From Muricea muricata (Eukaryota; Cnidaria; Anthozoa; Malacalcyonacea; Plexauridae): a stretch of DNA of 64,000 nucleotides. Positions 11,470 to 21,578 of this stretch are shown piece by piece (positions within the stretch are counted from its first letter, which is position 1; every line of letters starts with the position of its first letter). The translations under genes were made by a program, and so were the position numbers. The notes under the pieces were generated by a model. It worked only from the letters and a program-made list of their open reading frames with translations, searched no databases and had not been told where the DNA came from. The stretch covers positions 1 to 64,000 of the forward strand of contig CAWLCR010000074.1 in NCBI GenBank assembly GCA_963855995.1. The letters are read 5' to 3'.

Positions 11470-12123
11470 CCAATCTTTGGCCAGTCGAAATTAAACCCAC
11501 GAAAATTGTGTAAAGATATCCTAGCAGCAAACAAATGTGCAGTTTCCGGAATTTACTGGATCCAGCCTGCATGTGGTAAACCATTTCAAGTTTACTGCGA
11601 TATGGAAACTCACGGTGGAGGCTGGACCTTGGTTTACAGCTACACCTTTAGAAACTACAGCAGTTTTGATTCACTCAGCAATAGCGCGACCTCCCCCGTC
11701 GAAACTGGCCTACTCCTGATTCCAATGTCTCACTCTCAACCACTCCTCCACTCAGCGAGTCGTCACTTGGAGCTCTCGACTGGAATGTATGGAGGGTGGT
11801 TAGACACCGGTTTATGGTCAAATCAACCGTTAATGATTGGATTGTTTGTCAGCAAAATGGTGGAAGTATTGTCACAAAGCAAGCAGGATCAATAAGTTGC
11901 GAAAATATCAAGAACGTGGCTACAACCTGTGTTAATGTGGTACAATATGGCATTAAGTGGCGGTCTAATGGACTGCTGCTACGTACTAGCTCTATCGGGC
12001 ATCTTTTATTCCTTTGATGGAGCCACAGATAAAGGCTGGCCAACACATGATCCTTGTGACAGCAGTGCAGCTAATCACAAGAATGGAGTCAGCAACCCTG
12101 GTGGACAAATCTATTTGCGTTAG
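11470..12123 (+). pseudogene. Fibrinogen-like C-terminal exon, frameshifted
   Basis: After an AATTTGCAG| acceptor the frame gives CKDILAANKCAVSGIYWIQP and CDMETHGGGWTLVYSYTF, the N-terminal hallmark of fibrinogen-related domains (GIYWI; YCDMETHGGGWTLV). The frame changes near 11690 (then TPPLSESSLGALDWNVW, ENIKNVATTCVNVV) and again near 12010 (then FDGATDKGWPTHDPCDSSA, ending SNPGGQIYLR). With two indels it cannot make the full domain. It is most likely the last exon of the secreted Apple/fibrinogen-like gene whose first exon is at 2385. The family is abundant in cnidarians and acts outside the cell; its ligands are unknown. Confidence 0.75.
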
Positions 12124-14117
12124 AAATCAAATTTCTGCACTCAGTAGTTTGGTTCTACGATGTAACAAATTATAAAATTACCCGGCACAAGTATGGGAAC
12201 TTAAAGATAATTCTATATCTTCTTCGTAAACCTGTAATTGTTAAGATCGTACTACTATAACACTGCATTGGAAAAACAGTACCATTGTTTTATACACATA
12301 ACGTAGAATGACCAGCAAGATATCCAGGACGTTATAATTGACTTCCCATGAGTATATACAAGACCTTGCAAGTGTTCTGTATACAAAGCATTCATGAAGT
12401 GCAGCTAAATTAATAAATATGAAAATATAGCAAGTTGGATGTGATGATCAACCGTACCCATAATATACCTTTTCTCAGCTCCAGAAAAAAACATAACATT
12501 TATCCGACACAAGCATAACATTGAAATAGTACTTGATAGCCATTTTAATTTTCTTAGTTATCATTATAACAGCTTGTGTATATAGTGGTTTTGGAAATCT
12601 AAACGCAAAAACTGATTATCGGTCAAATTTTTCCAAGCAATCTATGAGCTTATCACGCATTGTAGTTTTTCAAGAATTTTATCATAAATAGAGAACTGAA
12701 GAACATATCATCCAATTAAGAATCAATTTTTAGGGAATAACCGTGCTGACTTTTAATTTATCTGGCACGATTCTTGGTTAAATTGAACAACAAACGAAAA
12801 CAGATTATGTTGTCAAAAGTCAAGAAACATTCCTCTCTGCATTTCAGCTTACTTGACAAGGCTATTTATCCGAAAGCATAATTTCTATATACTTTATCTC
12901 ATTTTACTCTAAATCGATGTTAATTTTTGATATTTTTTTTCCAAAGTAAACGTTATGCATATAGCCAAGTGTTTCATGTTAGACAACACGATTTTCAAAG
13001 AATTTTGAACAATTCGAATCTATTTTTTTTCCAAACTATTTTGAAATTTTTCAATATAACTTTAATCAACATAAAATTAATATAAACACTTGTAAGTTGA
13101 TGTCAGACTTCCTATCCACGGGGGCATGTCAATTTCCTAAGCCTCTCCAGGTAGTTCCCAGTGTGGGGACATTAATTTTTTTGCTAATGCATGTAAGAAA
13201 CTTGATGATATATTAAAAACTTGCTCGGTAATATATTAATAACTGTGAGGTTATATCAAGAGGTTAAACACGTACTATCAATAAATTGTTTTGTGCCTGT
13301 TACATAACTGTGCCAAATTCTCTAATGTTCAACAGTTGGCGGGGGGAGGGGGGGGGGACATGAGCACAGCTGGGATTAACTGACACAAAACATTGACAGG
13401 CATGTGAAGCAAACTATAAATTATCTAAACATTCCCAGCTGATGTTCTGATGCCTTTGTGGCAGCTGTAATTAGTTTGTACAATTTCATTTAGAGGGTAA
13501 TTTAGACTTGAAATATGTTTAAGTCCATAACTTGTTAGCCACTGCAGATCAATGTTCCACTGCAGGAGTCGGGAGTGTGATGCATAGATTGACAAAATGC
13601 ACAAATGGAAATTGCATGATTGTCTTCTTGGCCATAAATATTATCCTTTGTCATATATGATTGTATTTCATTGTGAACAAGCCATTTCGTTTAGGGTGTT
13701 TGATGCAAGGGGGCATGAAGATAACAATATACCACTAGAGTAAAACATTTAGGACAACGCTTGGCGGTCAACATTACACATATTACCGCTTTGTGCCTTG
13801 CGGAAGCAAGCAAAATTTTTCTACATTGCATATACAGTTAATTCAGTAAAGGTTGTCCTTTCAAAAGTGCGAACTGTAAACTATAAGCGCGCAACGGATT
13901 GCGGATAATTGCTTATTATCACCCCTAAACACGGAATTATTTCATTCAAACAGTAGAAACACAGAAAAACATAAATAAATTTTGAAACATGGACAAGTTA
14001 CGACGGCAAATTTATTTGCTATACAAAGGTAATTCCCCAAGTATCAGGACCTAAATAATGCGCGCTCATAGTTCACAGTGCACAGAGTCAATGCGATAAC
14101 TGTATTTCCTTTTGCAG
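12124..14117. other. Intergenic, no gene recognised
   Basis: AT-rich sequence with a G-run near 13340. No convincing open frame, repeat pair or RNA gene was recognised. The right end has an intron-like pyrimidine tract leading into the exon at 14118. Confidence 0.5.
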
Positions 14118-14412
14118 TTGACCACCAAGAGATAAACGTATCAAAACCCACCCATTAACAGTGAAGGGGTCTAACTGTATTTGTGTCAACCGTGGAAAAA
14201 GTTGCCATCAACAACCAGTCATGCAAAACAGCACCTCGAATGGCGGAGTCGCAGGTCGCTTGGTGGATGGCAACCACACTCCTTATTTTGGAAATGATGC
14301 CTTTCTTGAGACCGAAGCCGGTAGTCTATTATGGGAACTCGATATTGGGGCAAAATTCTACGTCACTTTGGTGACCATAACTACGCATGCTGACAATTAT
14401 TGGGTGACAAAC
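14118..14412 (+). pseudogene. Fucolectin/discoidin-type domain exon remnant
   Basis: After CTTTTGCAG| comes INVSKPTH, two stops, then NSTSNGGVAGRLVDGNHTPY and GSLLWELDIGAKFYVTLVTI. The G-x-A-x-x-A/LVDGN motif followed by W-x-x-DIG is typical of F5/8-type C and fucolectin-type lectin domains of secreted animal proteins. A parallel frame (EKVAINNQS) precedes the motif, so there is at least one indel. I cannot tell whether this belonged to the fibrinogen-like gene or to a separate one; the fibrinogen-like exon has its own stop, which favours a separate gene. Confidence 0.6.
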
Positions 14413-14800
14413 AAGTTTTCTATTCTGTGTTTCGGATATGTTTCAACATATTGGCGAAATAACTATATGCATATACTATATTGCAAAAAAGTGGAAAAAA
14501 GAATGCTTGCACGAATTTCATTTAATGGTTCTACAACACGACTCTCGTTGTGAAGTGGACATACACGGATATTGATTCAACATTCACGAAAATAAAGGTA
14601 AAGACGGAATTTTTATTCACAGCGCGTCTGTTATAGTAGGGTTACTCGGAGTACACTGTTTTAGGAATTATATGCAAATTCAAATTTTTGTGATAACTTC
14701 GGCAATACTTGACAGAATTTGGCGACATTTTAGCATGGATTGTGCAAAATCACCATATTGAGCTTCCTATAAGGTTTATCGTGCAAAATTCCTATAAGTT
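14413..14800. other. Intergenic spacer
   Basis: No coding frame or repeat recognised apart from a short repeated phrase TTCCTATAAGGTTTAT at 14764-14822, which adjoins the truncated end of the Penelope-like element. Confidence 0.4.
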
Positions 14801-15187
14801 TTATGGTTTCCTATAAGGTTTATATTTTTGGGTAGCAAGATCGAAAGCTACGTCAAAAAAGTTTACCACGTGTAAATTTCTACAAATTGTTCCAAACTTT
14901 GTGGTGCTCTTTTCTGGCTTTGTCTGCCAAACGTGCTGATTTTTTTTAATAATCGCCAAACCGTTGTCTCTATACAAGCCGAGGTTTTTCTTGCCAAACT
15001 TTTTTCTTAAGCGATTTAAGATGAAAAGATCTACTAGTTCGCAAATTTCTGCCCCGTCATAGCTACCCATGGTAGCATCAAACAAATCACTATTGTTGTT
15101 TTTGATCCACGGTTTTCCGTGATTGAAAAGGCGTGACTTTCTAACGTGTTTTACAACAGAAATATCTTCGTCCGAATTGTCAGCCAA
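14801..15187 (-). pseudogene. Penelope-like reverse transcriptase, C-terminal part
   Basis: A 128-residue frame with KPWIKNNNSDLFDATMGSYD, GAEICELVDLFILNRLRKKF and LGLYRDNGLAIIKK. These correspond to RT motifs around the catalytic Asp pair of Penelope-like elements (usually YRDDG). DFYPSISQNLL, the preceding motif, is present just upstream but separated by a stop and frame shift. The frame ends at KPYRKP, where similarity stops, so the thumb region is lost. Confidence 0.8.
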
Positions 15188-15642
15188 ATTGGAGGTCCAA
15201 GGTAATGTTTAGTCCAGTAAATTTTGAGATATTGACGGGTAAAAGTCGACTATATCAAACGAATTGGATCCATTGGTTTACGTTCAAAATTGACCGAAGT
15301 TTTGTGCTTATTTTGTCCAATATTGATTTACTAATTTTTCCAGAATCGCTTTTTGCTGAGTTGATGAGCCGACATTTTGGGTTGTTTTCGAAATTTTTCT
15401 TGTGATCTTTCAGAGAAACAAAAGCTTCGCGTTTTTTTCAAGCACTCAATCCGGTTGCCAATCGAAAGTTTATTTCGCGATATGATTTAGTTCGTTGTTA
15501 ATTTTTGGAATGTTTTGCTCAGATCCGTGTGTATATGTTTTTGTAATATTGTCTTGTAAGAGCTTGCTGTATGTGTCAAGAGAGGTTTCATCTATATTTC
15601 TAGTTTTATCAGCGAAAACGAACATTTTGTCGGATAAATGGA

Positions 15643-16023
15643 CCATTCCCCCATTAGACAAACTTTTAAATTCGAAAACAATTTTAGTACAGTTGGAAAG
15701 AGCTTCCTAAATTTAGTGAAATTGTGAGATTTGGTTGTAAAATATTGTAAAATGTCGAAAATATAGTAATGTAAAGCTTGAGAATTTTGTATACTTTTGT
15801 ATTACGCGGGAAAAAGCGTTACCACATTTCCACATAGTGGTAACGCTTTTCCGTGTGTAATACAAGAGTATTCAAAATTCGCAAACTTTACAGGACTATA
15901 TTTTCCACATTTTACAATATTTTGCAACCAAACTTGGCCATTGTAAGAAATTTAGGATGCTCATTCCAGCTGTGCTAATTGATTTTCCGAATTCAAAAGT
16001 TTGTCTAATAGGGGAATGGTCCA
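15643..16023. mobile_element. Fold-back MITE inside the Penelope-like element
   Basis: Two arms of about 185 bp form a near-perfect palindrome. The ends are GGACCATTCCCCCATTAGAC and, on the right, the reverse complement GGACCATTCCCCTATTAGAC; the centre is GTTACCACATTTCCACATAGTGGTAAC near 15830. Flanks suggest a 2-bp AT duplication: removing the element and one AT brings the two Penelope flanks back into one frame. No coding capacity. Confidence 0.8.
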
Positions 16024-16984
16024 TTGATTCTCTTTATTGTATCTTGAAAATAGTTTTTTGTGTCTCGAAATTTAATGGTTTCTAATATTTTTATAACGTC
16101 TTCTTCGAAAGGTTTTAATTTCAAAACTGTGGGAGGTGTTTTATTTTTTTTTCTCCTTTTAGAAAGAAATGAACTTTCCATCTCATACGTTTTAGTACGC
16201 TTTCCACTTTTTCAATCAAATTCCTCAAATAGTTGTCCCTTGATGGTATAGGGATGTTTTTCAGTGAATAGTCCAGTCTTAATTGTCTCGTTTCAAGGTA
16301 GAAAATTAGATTTCGAAAACGAGAGTACACAACCAATGTAGGGGGCGGATAAAATATGCTAGTTTTGGTTTGCGGAATGCAAGAGTTCTCAATGACATAT
16401 AGACAGAGCAAAATGTATATAATCATGCAAAATACCTTCTGGATTCCCTCTGGATGAAACAGACTGTAGTGGTAAGTTTTTGAAGTATACATAAATGTCT
16501 AACATGTAAATGTTTGTACTTCTCGTGTTTGATTTGCTCTTTGTGGACCGTGACTCTGTTTCTGAGGTTTTTAGTTTGACCAATATAGAAGCTTTCACAT
16601 TTCGGGCATATGATGGCATATATGATGCTCCTTTATAGGCAGTTCATGACTTGATTTTCCATGTTTTTCCGTTCTTAAATGTTATGGATTCCCCCGTGAT
16701 AATGAGGTTGCATGTTCCGCATCTCGGCTCGTTACATTTTGTAACCGTTGTTGCCTTTCAGAGGGTGTAGATGAAAATCTCACTTTAGTAAAATGCTGTT
16801 TCAAGTTTCTTGGTTGTCTTCGACTTATTATCAAAAGAATTTGAGGTTTTCTTTTACTTTTCTGATGATTTATGGATTGTTTGAGTTGTTTGTTATTACA
16901 ATTGGTAAGATTTTGTGCTCGTAGTTTTCCTCTTTTGGCAATCTTAATTCAGCAACGCTAATGTTCGAGCTTTTCTATCCCCTT

Positions 16985-18555
16985 GTGTGTAAATACTTCT
17001 CTTCTGTTTTCAACACCGATACATCAATACCTAGCAGTCTTCCAACTTCTCTTTACACGGAAAATATCGTATCTACACTACTATTTCCCATGAAGAGATT
17101 ACATCAGCTCTGCAGTGTTTGAATGTAAGCAAAACACCTGGCCCGGACGAATTACATCCAAGAATCCTTAAGGAATGTGCACACGAACTTGCAGCCTCTT
17201 TATGCGTGCTTTTTAACAAATCTATTCGTTTGGGTCGACTTCCAGAGGATTGGAAGCAAGCTAACATTACACCAGTATTCAACAAAGAAATCAAAACTTT
17301 GGTCCCGAACTTTCGTCAAATCTCCCTCCTATCCATAATTAGTAAGTTGTGCGGACGTTGTGTCCTGAAAAATTTACTTCCCGAGCTCATCCACGTCCTT
17401 ACACCCTTGCAACATGGCTTTATTCCCGGCAGATCTTGTGTCACACAGCTAATTTTGGTCCTCCACAAACTGGGTTCCTCTCTGGACGCTGGTGATGAAG
17501 TAGACGTCATTTACCTAGACTTCAGCAAGGCTTTCGACTGGGTTCCTCATGAAAGACTTCTGCACAAACTTTCACTTCTGGGTATTCAGGGTTCTCTACA
17601 CGCATGGTTTACGGACTACCTTAGTTCAAGATCCCAATGCGTAGTAATTGATGGTGTATTCTCACCGTGGGTACCTGTAACATCTGGTTTTCCTCAAGGG
17701 AGTATACTGGGACCCCTTCTTTTTCTCTTATACATCAATGACTTGCCTAATGTTCCTAGCCCGTCTACATCTATTGCCCTGTTTGCTGATGACGCCAAGT
17801 GTTACCGAGTTGTTCGCAATGCGGAAGATTGTTCATCATTACAACATCACATATCTTCAGTGTACGATTAGTCTAAAGACTGGAGTCTGTCATACAATAC
17901 CAACAAATGTGAAGTGCTTCGAATCTCCAGAAAACGACGCAGTCCCTTGAATTTGTCTACCGTAAATCCTTATACCATCGATGGCCATCCACTCGCCTTA
18001 GTTCCCTCAACAAAAGATCTCGGGATGATTGTTAACAACAAGGTGACCTGAACTCTCCATGCTTCTTCTGCCGTCGCCAAAGCCAACAAAACTCTTCGGT
18101 TTTTGAATCGTCAATTTAGTTTCTTTTATTGGACCATCCCACAGAAAATCACTATATTTGACCTTGGTTCGCTCCCATCTGAGTTCCGCCAGCGAAATTT
18201 GGGCTCCTCAATCATGCATAAGTGACATGAGATTGTTAGAGAGTGTGCAGAGGCGAGCCACAAGATTCATGTTGAACTGCAGCAAAGACCCAAACATTCG
18301 TCCAAACTATAAATCCAGATTGATCGAGTTGAATCTGCTTCCACTCTCATACTGACTGGAGTGTCGTGATTTATGCTTCATGTTTAAATATTTGAATGGA
18401 GTTTTTGATGTTGAACTTAAAGATTTCGTGAAAATCGCAAGTGGTCGAACCAGAAACTCTACTGATACATTTTGTTGTCTTGATAAGGTCTCGTTCTTTG
18501 TGTTGTAAGTTAGTGAGTTTGATTAAAGCATCTTCTATCTACATATCTATCTAGT
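16985..18555 (+). mobile_element. CR1/L2-type non-LTR retrotransposon (5'-truncated)
   Basis: The reading begins inside the ORF2-like region (FSSVFNTDTSIPSSLPTSL), continues through the RT domain and ends with ATCT-type simple repeats at 18535-18555. The 5' part, with the endonuclease, is missing, which is the usual outcome of incomplete reverse transcription. Several stops and frame changes follow 17871. The element abuts the BEL/Pao remnant on its right. Confidence 0.8.
17119..17871 (+). pseudogene. LINE reverse transcriptase (CR1/L2 group)
   Basis: A 250-residue frame with RT motifs in order: SKTPGPDELHPRILKECAHE, GRLPEDWKQANITPVF, LTPLQHGFIPGRSCVTQL, IYLDFSKAFDWVPHERLL (catalytic Asp), SGFPQGSILGPLLFLLYIND and LFADDAKCY (catalytic Asp pair). 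It stops at 17871 but the family sequence carries on in other frames to about 18400 (STKDLGMIVNN; SVQRRATRF). The FADD box is intact, yet the copy is interrupted and lacks its endonuclease. Confidence 0.85.
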
Positions 18556-18803
18556 CTATAAGTCCTCCAGATTGTTCTGCTTTCGTAGAAACCTCATAAG
18601 TTCAAGGCGTCGCTTTTCTTTCAAGTCCTGTTCCGCAATTATTGTGCAAATTCGCCTTGCTAACGTGTATGGGATGTTATTCTTGGTATGCTTGGGGTGA
18701 CACGATCGATGGTATAGGTATTGATGGGTGAACTCTATATAGAAGACTCTCTCATCAGGTTATGAATACGACCAGCCTACCGAGCAGCCTACTGCTTGCT
18801 TAT

Positions 18804-19987
18804 TTAAATGTTTGTTAAACAACACTTCCGTGCCTGGCGACACGTATTCACTAATTCATTTCTACTGTTTAATGAACACAACTGCGGTTTGCATATTATG
18901 AAATATTTTTCAGCAATGATAACCGAGACTTTCGTAATCGGTCTTTGATATTCGCCAGTAGGAGTTCTCACTGTGACTTTGCAAACATCTGATCCTTGGT
19001 GCACTCAACAATTCGTCCGATGGTCGATTTCCCTCTGATTGCGTTTGCATCTACGGTCATTACCATGTCGTTTACTTGGACATTTCGACGATGTAAACTC
19101 CATTTCTTTCTTGGGACAAGTGACTGAAAAACATCGTTTGTCCATCTAACCCAAAATGAGTCGACAATTCGCTGTATGAACTCCACACGATCTCTTGGAT
19201 TCTTGGTCGCTTTGAATGGGCCTTGCGGGACTTTGGAAGAAGAGCGACGGAGTAACATGTCATTGGGACATAAGTACGAATCGTCATTTGGATCGTTTGA
19301 AATGCGGCCGATAGGTCGCTGATTGACCAGGTTTGCTATCTGCATAAGGCATGCGTATAGTTCGAAGGGTGATAATATCTGCTCTCCGATTGCTTTCTTT
19401 AATGCGTATTTACAGCTTTTGTCTAACGATTCAGTGCAACCGATTTGGTGGGGCCGGGAGCCGCTGGCGTTATGAATTGCCATACCATTCCGTTTTCAGC
19501 ACAGAAGTCACGTAGCTTTTCGATGTCCCAACCTTGCAACATCTCTCGTAGCTCTCTCGCTGCGCCCACTAACTGGGTACCGTTGTCGCTGAGCATAAAC
19601 TTTGGGCATCCTCTAATGGAGAAAAATCTTCGTAGAACTTGCATAAAACTCATCGTCGAGTAGTCAGCTGCTAGTTCCAAGTGAATAGCTCTGGTATTTA
19701 AACACGCAAATATCACTGCGTAGTGTTTTGTTGTCTTGTTCCTTCCGACTTTCACCAAGTAAGGACCAAAGTAATCACAAGATGTATAATAAAATGGTGG
19801 CGTCTGCGGTGTCAGTCGTTGCTTTGGTAGATCTCCCATTAACTGCGATTCTAACTTGTGCTCCATCATTCGGCAGAATACGCATTCGTGCTTCACTTTC
19901 TTTGCCAAATTGCGCGCTCGTAGAATCCAATACTTCCTTCGAATCTTTGCGGTTGTTGCGGCAATGCCCGAATGTCCGTACTGATGT
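18804..19987 (-). pseudogene. BEL/Pao integrase
   Basis: The N-terminal zinc-binding region (HQYGHSGI and CVFCRMMEHK) precedes the core: FYYTSCDYFGPYLVKV with the first catalytic Asp, HLELAADYSTMSFM, KFMLSDNGTQLVGA with the second Asp, and the catalytic Glu region, which is altered by a frame change near 19440 (the expected WE of this motif is not evident). The C-terminal part (LVNQRPIGRISNDPNDD, PNDMLLRRSS, VPRKKWSLHRRNVQVNDMVM) is typical of BEL/Pao. A frame shift near 18975 leads to the end TPTGEYQRPITKVSVI. Confidence 0.85.
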
Positions 19988-19997
19988 GCGTGACGAG

Positions 19998-20413
19998 AAA
20001 GGCACTAGATAGGATCGAGTAAAACCACGGCGAGCCCGCAATAAGTTAATATTTCATACATTTGACAGCGGTGCCTACAAGCACGGTTACATAAGCACTA
20101 TAAATTTAGTTTTTAATGGTAAACTTTCGATTGGCCGCATTAGCCCAGTGGCCTAGGTCGAGCGCTTCTGACCTGTTTGTTCCGGGTTCGAGCCCAGTTT
20201 ACACGCTTTTGTTTTATACTTTTTTTTCTTAATTTTTTGAATACTTTTTTTCTCTTATATTCTTATATTTTTTCTTATTAAAACTATTCTCACTCACTAT
20301 TCTCACTCACTGGGACTGTATCTACTTCACCAAATTTAGCTAAAGCGCGAGCCCGAAGGGCGAGTAAGGACTCGGCCCGCCGTGGTTTTACTCGATCCTA
20401 TCTAGTGCCTTCC
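19998..20413. mobile_element. Mutator-like MITE with tRNA-like core, in BEL integrase
   Basis: The 10-bp sequence GCGTGACGAG is duplicated at 19988-19997 and 20414-20423. Inside it are inverted termini of about 38 bp beginning AAGGCACTAGATAGGATCGA and continuing through GTAAAACCACGGCG. A 9-10 bp duplication with longer TIRs suits Mutator-like elements. The interior has a tRNA-like A/B box segment and T-rich sequence and no reading frame. It interrupts the integrase region between its linker and zinc-binding domain. Confidence 0.87.
20133..20206 (+). ncRNA. tRNA-derived (SINE-like) promoter segment
   Basis: An A-box-like TAGCCCAGTGGCCTAGG (20141) and a B-box GGTTCGAGCCC (20185) are spaced 33 bp apart, as in type-2 RNA polymerase III promoters. 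A T-rich tail with TTTTTTTT runs follows, which could terminate transcription. The acceptor stem does not pair (GGCCGCA against TTTACACGC), so it is not a functional tRNA gene but a tRNA-derived sequence, probably a SINE carried in the MITE. Confidence 0.6.
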
Positions 20414-20423
20414 GCGTGACGAG

Positions 20424-20889
20424 TTATCAACAGGGATATTCAGTGTTTGTATGGTAGCATCGCAGAGTGCTTGCAGTCGTACGTTACTATTGCCTTGCTC
20501 AAACGACCTCCGACTCTGATAATTCCTTTATTATCAACAAAAGGGCTAAACTGTTTGAGTTCACCGTTTTTTATTTTCGCATGTAAATCTCTCTGTGCGT
20601 ATTTGATCCAATACAATTCGGCTTTGTTCAGGTCGTCTGGAGTAAGTGCTTTGCATTTATTTGTTTCATCGTTTACGACGATTATTTGCCTTTCACGTAC
20701 TTTCCGTCCGACACGTTGTATCCTTGAAAACTTGAAAACTTCGTGTAATTTATAACTTCTTCTGTCGTGTTTACAGTGCCGACAACTGGAGTCTTCCGTC
20801 TTTCTAGGTTTACTGTATTCTTATCCGTTGTTGGCGTGGTTTGAAGCCATTCTTCTTCTAGATGCCTGAAGGCTGTTTCCCAGTTACGC
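20424..20889 (-). pseudogene. BEL/Pao integrase-upstream linker region
   Basis: Reading on the minus strand gives NWETAFRHLEEEW, then DDLNKAELYWIKYAQRDLHA and ELKQFSPFVDNKGIIRVGGR, which are typical of the segment between RNase H and the integrase zinc domain in BEL/Pao polyproteins. One frame change occurs near 20680. It is bounded on the left by the Mutator-like MITE and on the right by the 190-bp MITE. Confidence 0.75.
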
Positions 20890-20890
20890 G

Positions 20891-21080
20891 TTTTACACAC
20901 GTACGTACACGCACGTAAAAGTCTAAATCAATATCAATGTTACATTTGAAATGAACAAATGTTTTGATGGAGAGAACTCGGAATTTCCTACGAGTTAGCA
21001 TACTTTAGTGATTCTATTTGTTAAATACAAACTACTTGAAAGAGTTTAAACTTTTACGTGCATACACGCACGTGTAAAAA
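20891..21080. mobile_element. Small MITE with CACGTACGT-rich termini
   Basis: Inverted ends TTTTACACACGTACGTACAC / reverse complement of right end TTTTTACACGTGCGTGTATG continue through GCACGTAAAAGTYTAAA, about 38 bp in all. The two BEL/Pao flanks (WKNIPG... side and NWETAF side) are otherwise adjacent in the family. The target duplication is not resolved. Confidence 0.65.
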
Positions 21081-21457
21081 ACGGAAAACTGGAAACCAAC
21101 CTTAAGGAAGTCGGGTCCGGACTTCCATCTCTGCTGTAGACCTTGTACTGGTACAGTATGCCTCTTGGCACGTCATCCGCAACATTTTCTTCTCCGGGTA
21201 TGTTTTTCCATTCTGCAGGATCTGAATTGCTTTGAATTTCTCGAATTCTGGTTGAAACGAACGTTTTAAACGATCTAGCTTGCGAGCGAATCCATCCCAA
21301 CACGATCATGCTGTCTACGAAGTACACGACTTTCTCGAACACAAATCGGAATTCTTCTCTGATGGTCTGTCCGAGACGTGTAGCTAGCACTGCTGCCTGC
21401 AATTCCAGTCGCGGGATAGTGAGCTGTTTCAACGGTGCTACTTTGCTGCGATAAATG
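21081..21457 (-). pseudogene. BEL/Pao RNase H, C-terminal part
   Basis: The minus strand shows KVAPLKQLTIPRLELQAAVL, TRLGQTIREEFRFVFEKVVY, FVDSMIVLGWIRSQ, FVSTRIREIQSNSDPAEWKN and NVADDVPRG. This is the second half of the retroviral-type RNase H of BEL/Pao, with E in RLEL and D in FVDSM as catalytic residues. It continues the first half at 28505-28594 and is separated from it by the Harbinger element. The junction also shows a small deletion and a shift of frame. Confidence 0.82.
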
Positions 21458-21578
21458 TAAAGGCCCACACAAACCGGACGCGGCGCGACAACGCGGTGCG
21501 TTTTCACGAAATTCGCAGGAAAATAGGCATACAAACCAGGCGTGGTAATTTTTCGCGACAAAATTGGGAGAAAGAAAA

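Larger units (their letters stand above)
14801..16830 (-). mobile_element. Penelope-like retroelement with N-terminal GIY-YIG (Naiad-like), degenerate
   Basis: In minus-strand order the element shows: CNEPRCGTCNLII and CPKCESFYIGQTKNLRNRVT with later VHK and HVRH (16435-16830), a GIY-YIG endonuclease with a CCHH zinc motif; then IPIPSRDNYLRNLIEKVESV (16130-16260) and PFEEDVIKILETIKFR; then FVFADKTRNIDE, NNPKCRLINSAKSDSGKISK, and the reverse transcriptase core FDATMGSYDGAEICELVD with GLYRDNGLAII (14801-15187). Endonuclease before RT is the permuted order described for Naiad-type elements. It has several frameshifts, a deletion near 15240, a palindromic insertion at 15643-16023, and is truncated at its 3' side. 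The second Asp of the RT active-site box is Asn here. Confidence 0.82.

Noticed and set aside
16121-16619. Two overlapping minus-strand frames as separate genes
   Set aside because: They are out-of-frame readings of the Penelope-like GIY-YIG and RT-N region.
20133-20206. Functional tRNA gene
   Set aside because: A and B boxes are present but the acceptor stem does not pair and the segment lies inside a MITE; called tRNA-derived instead.
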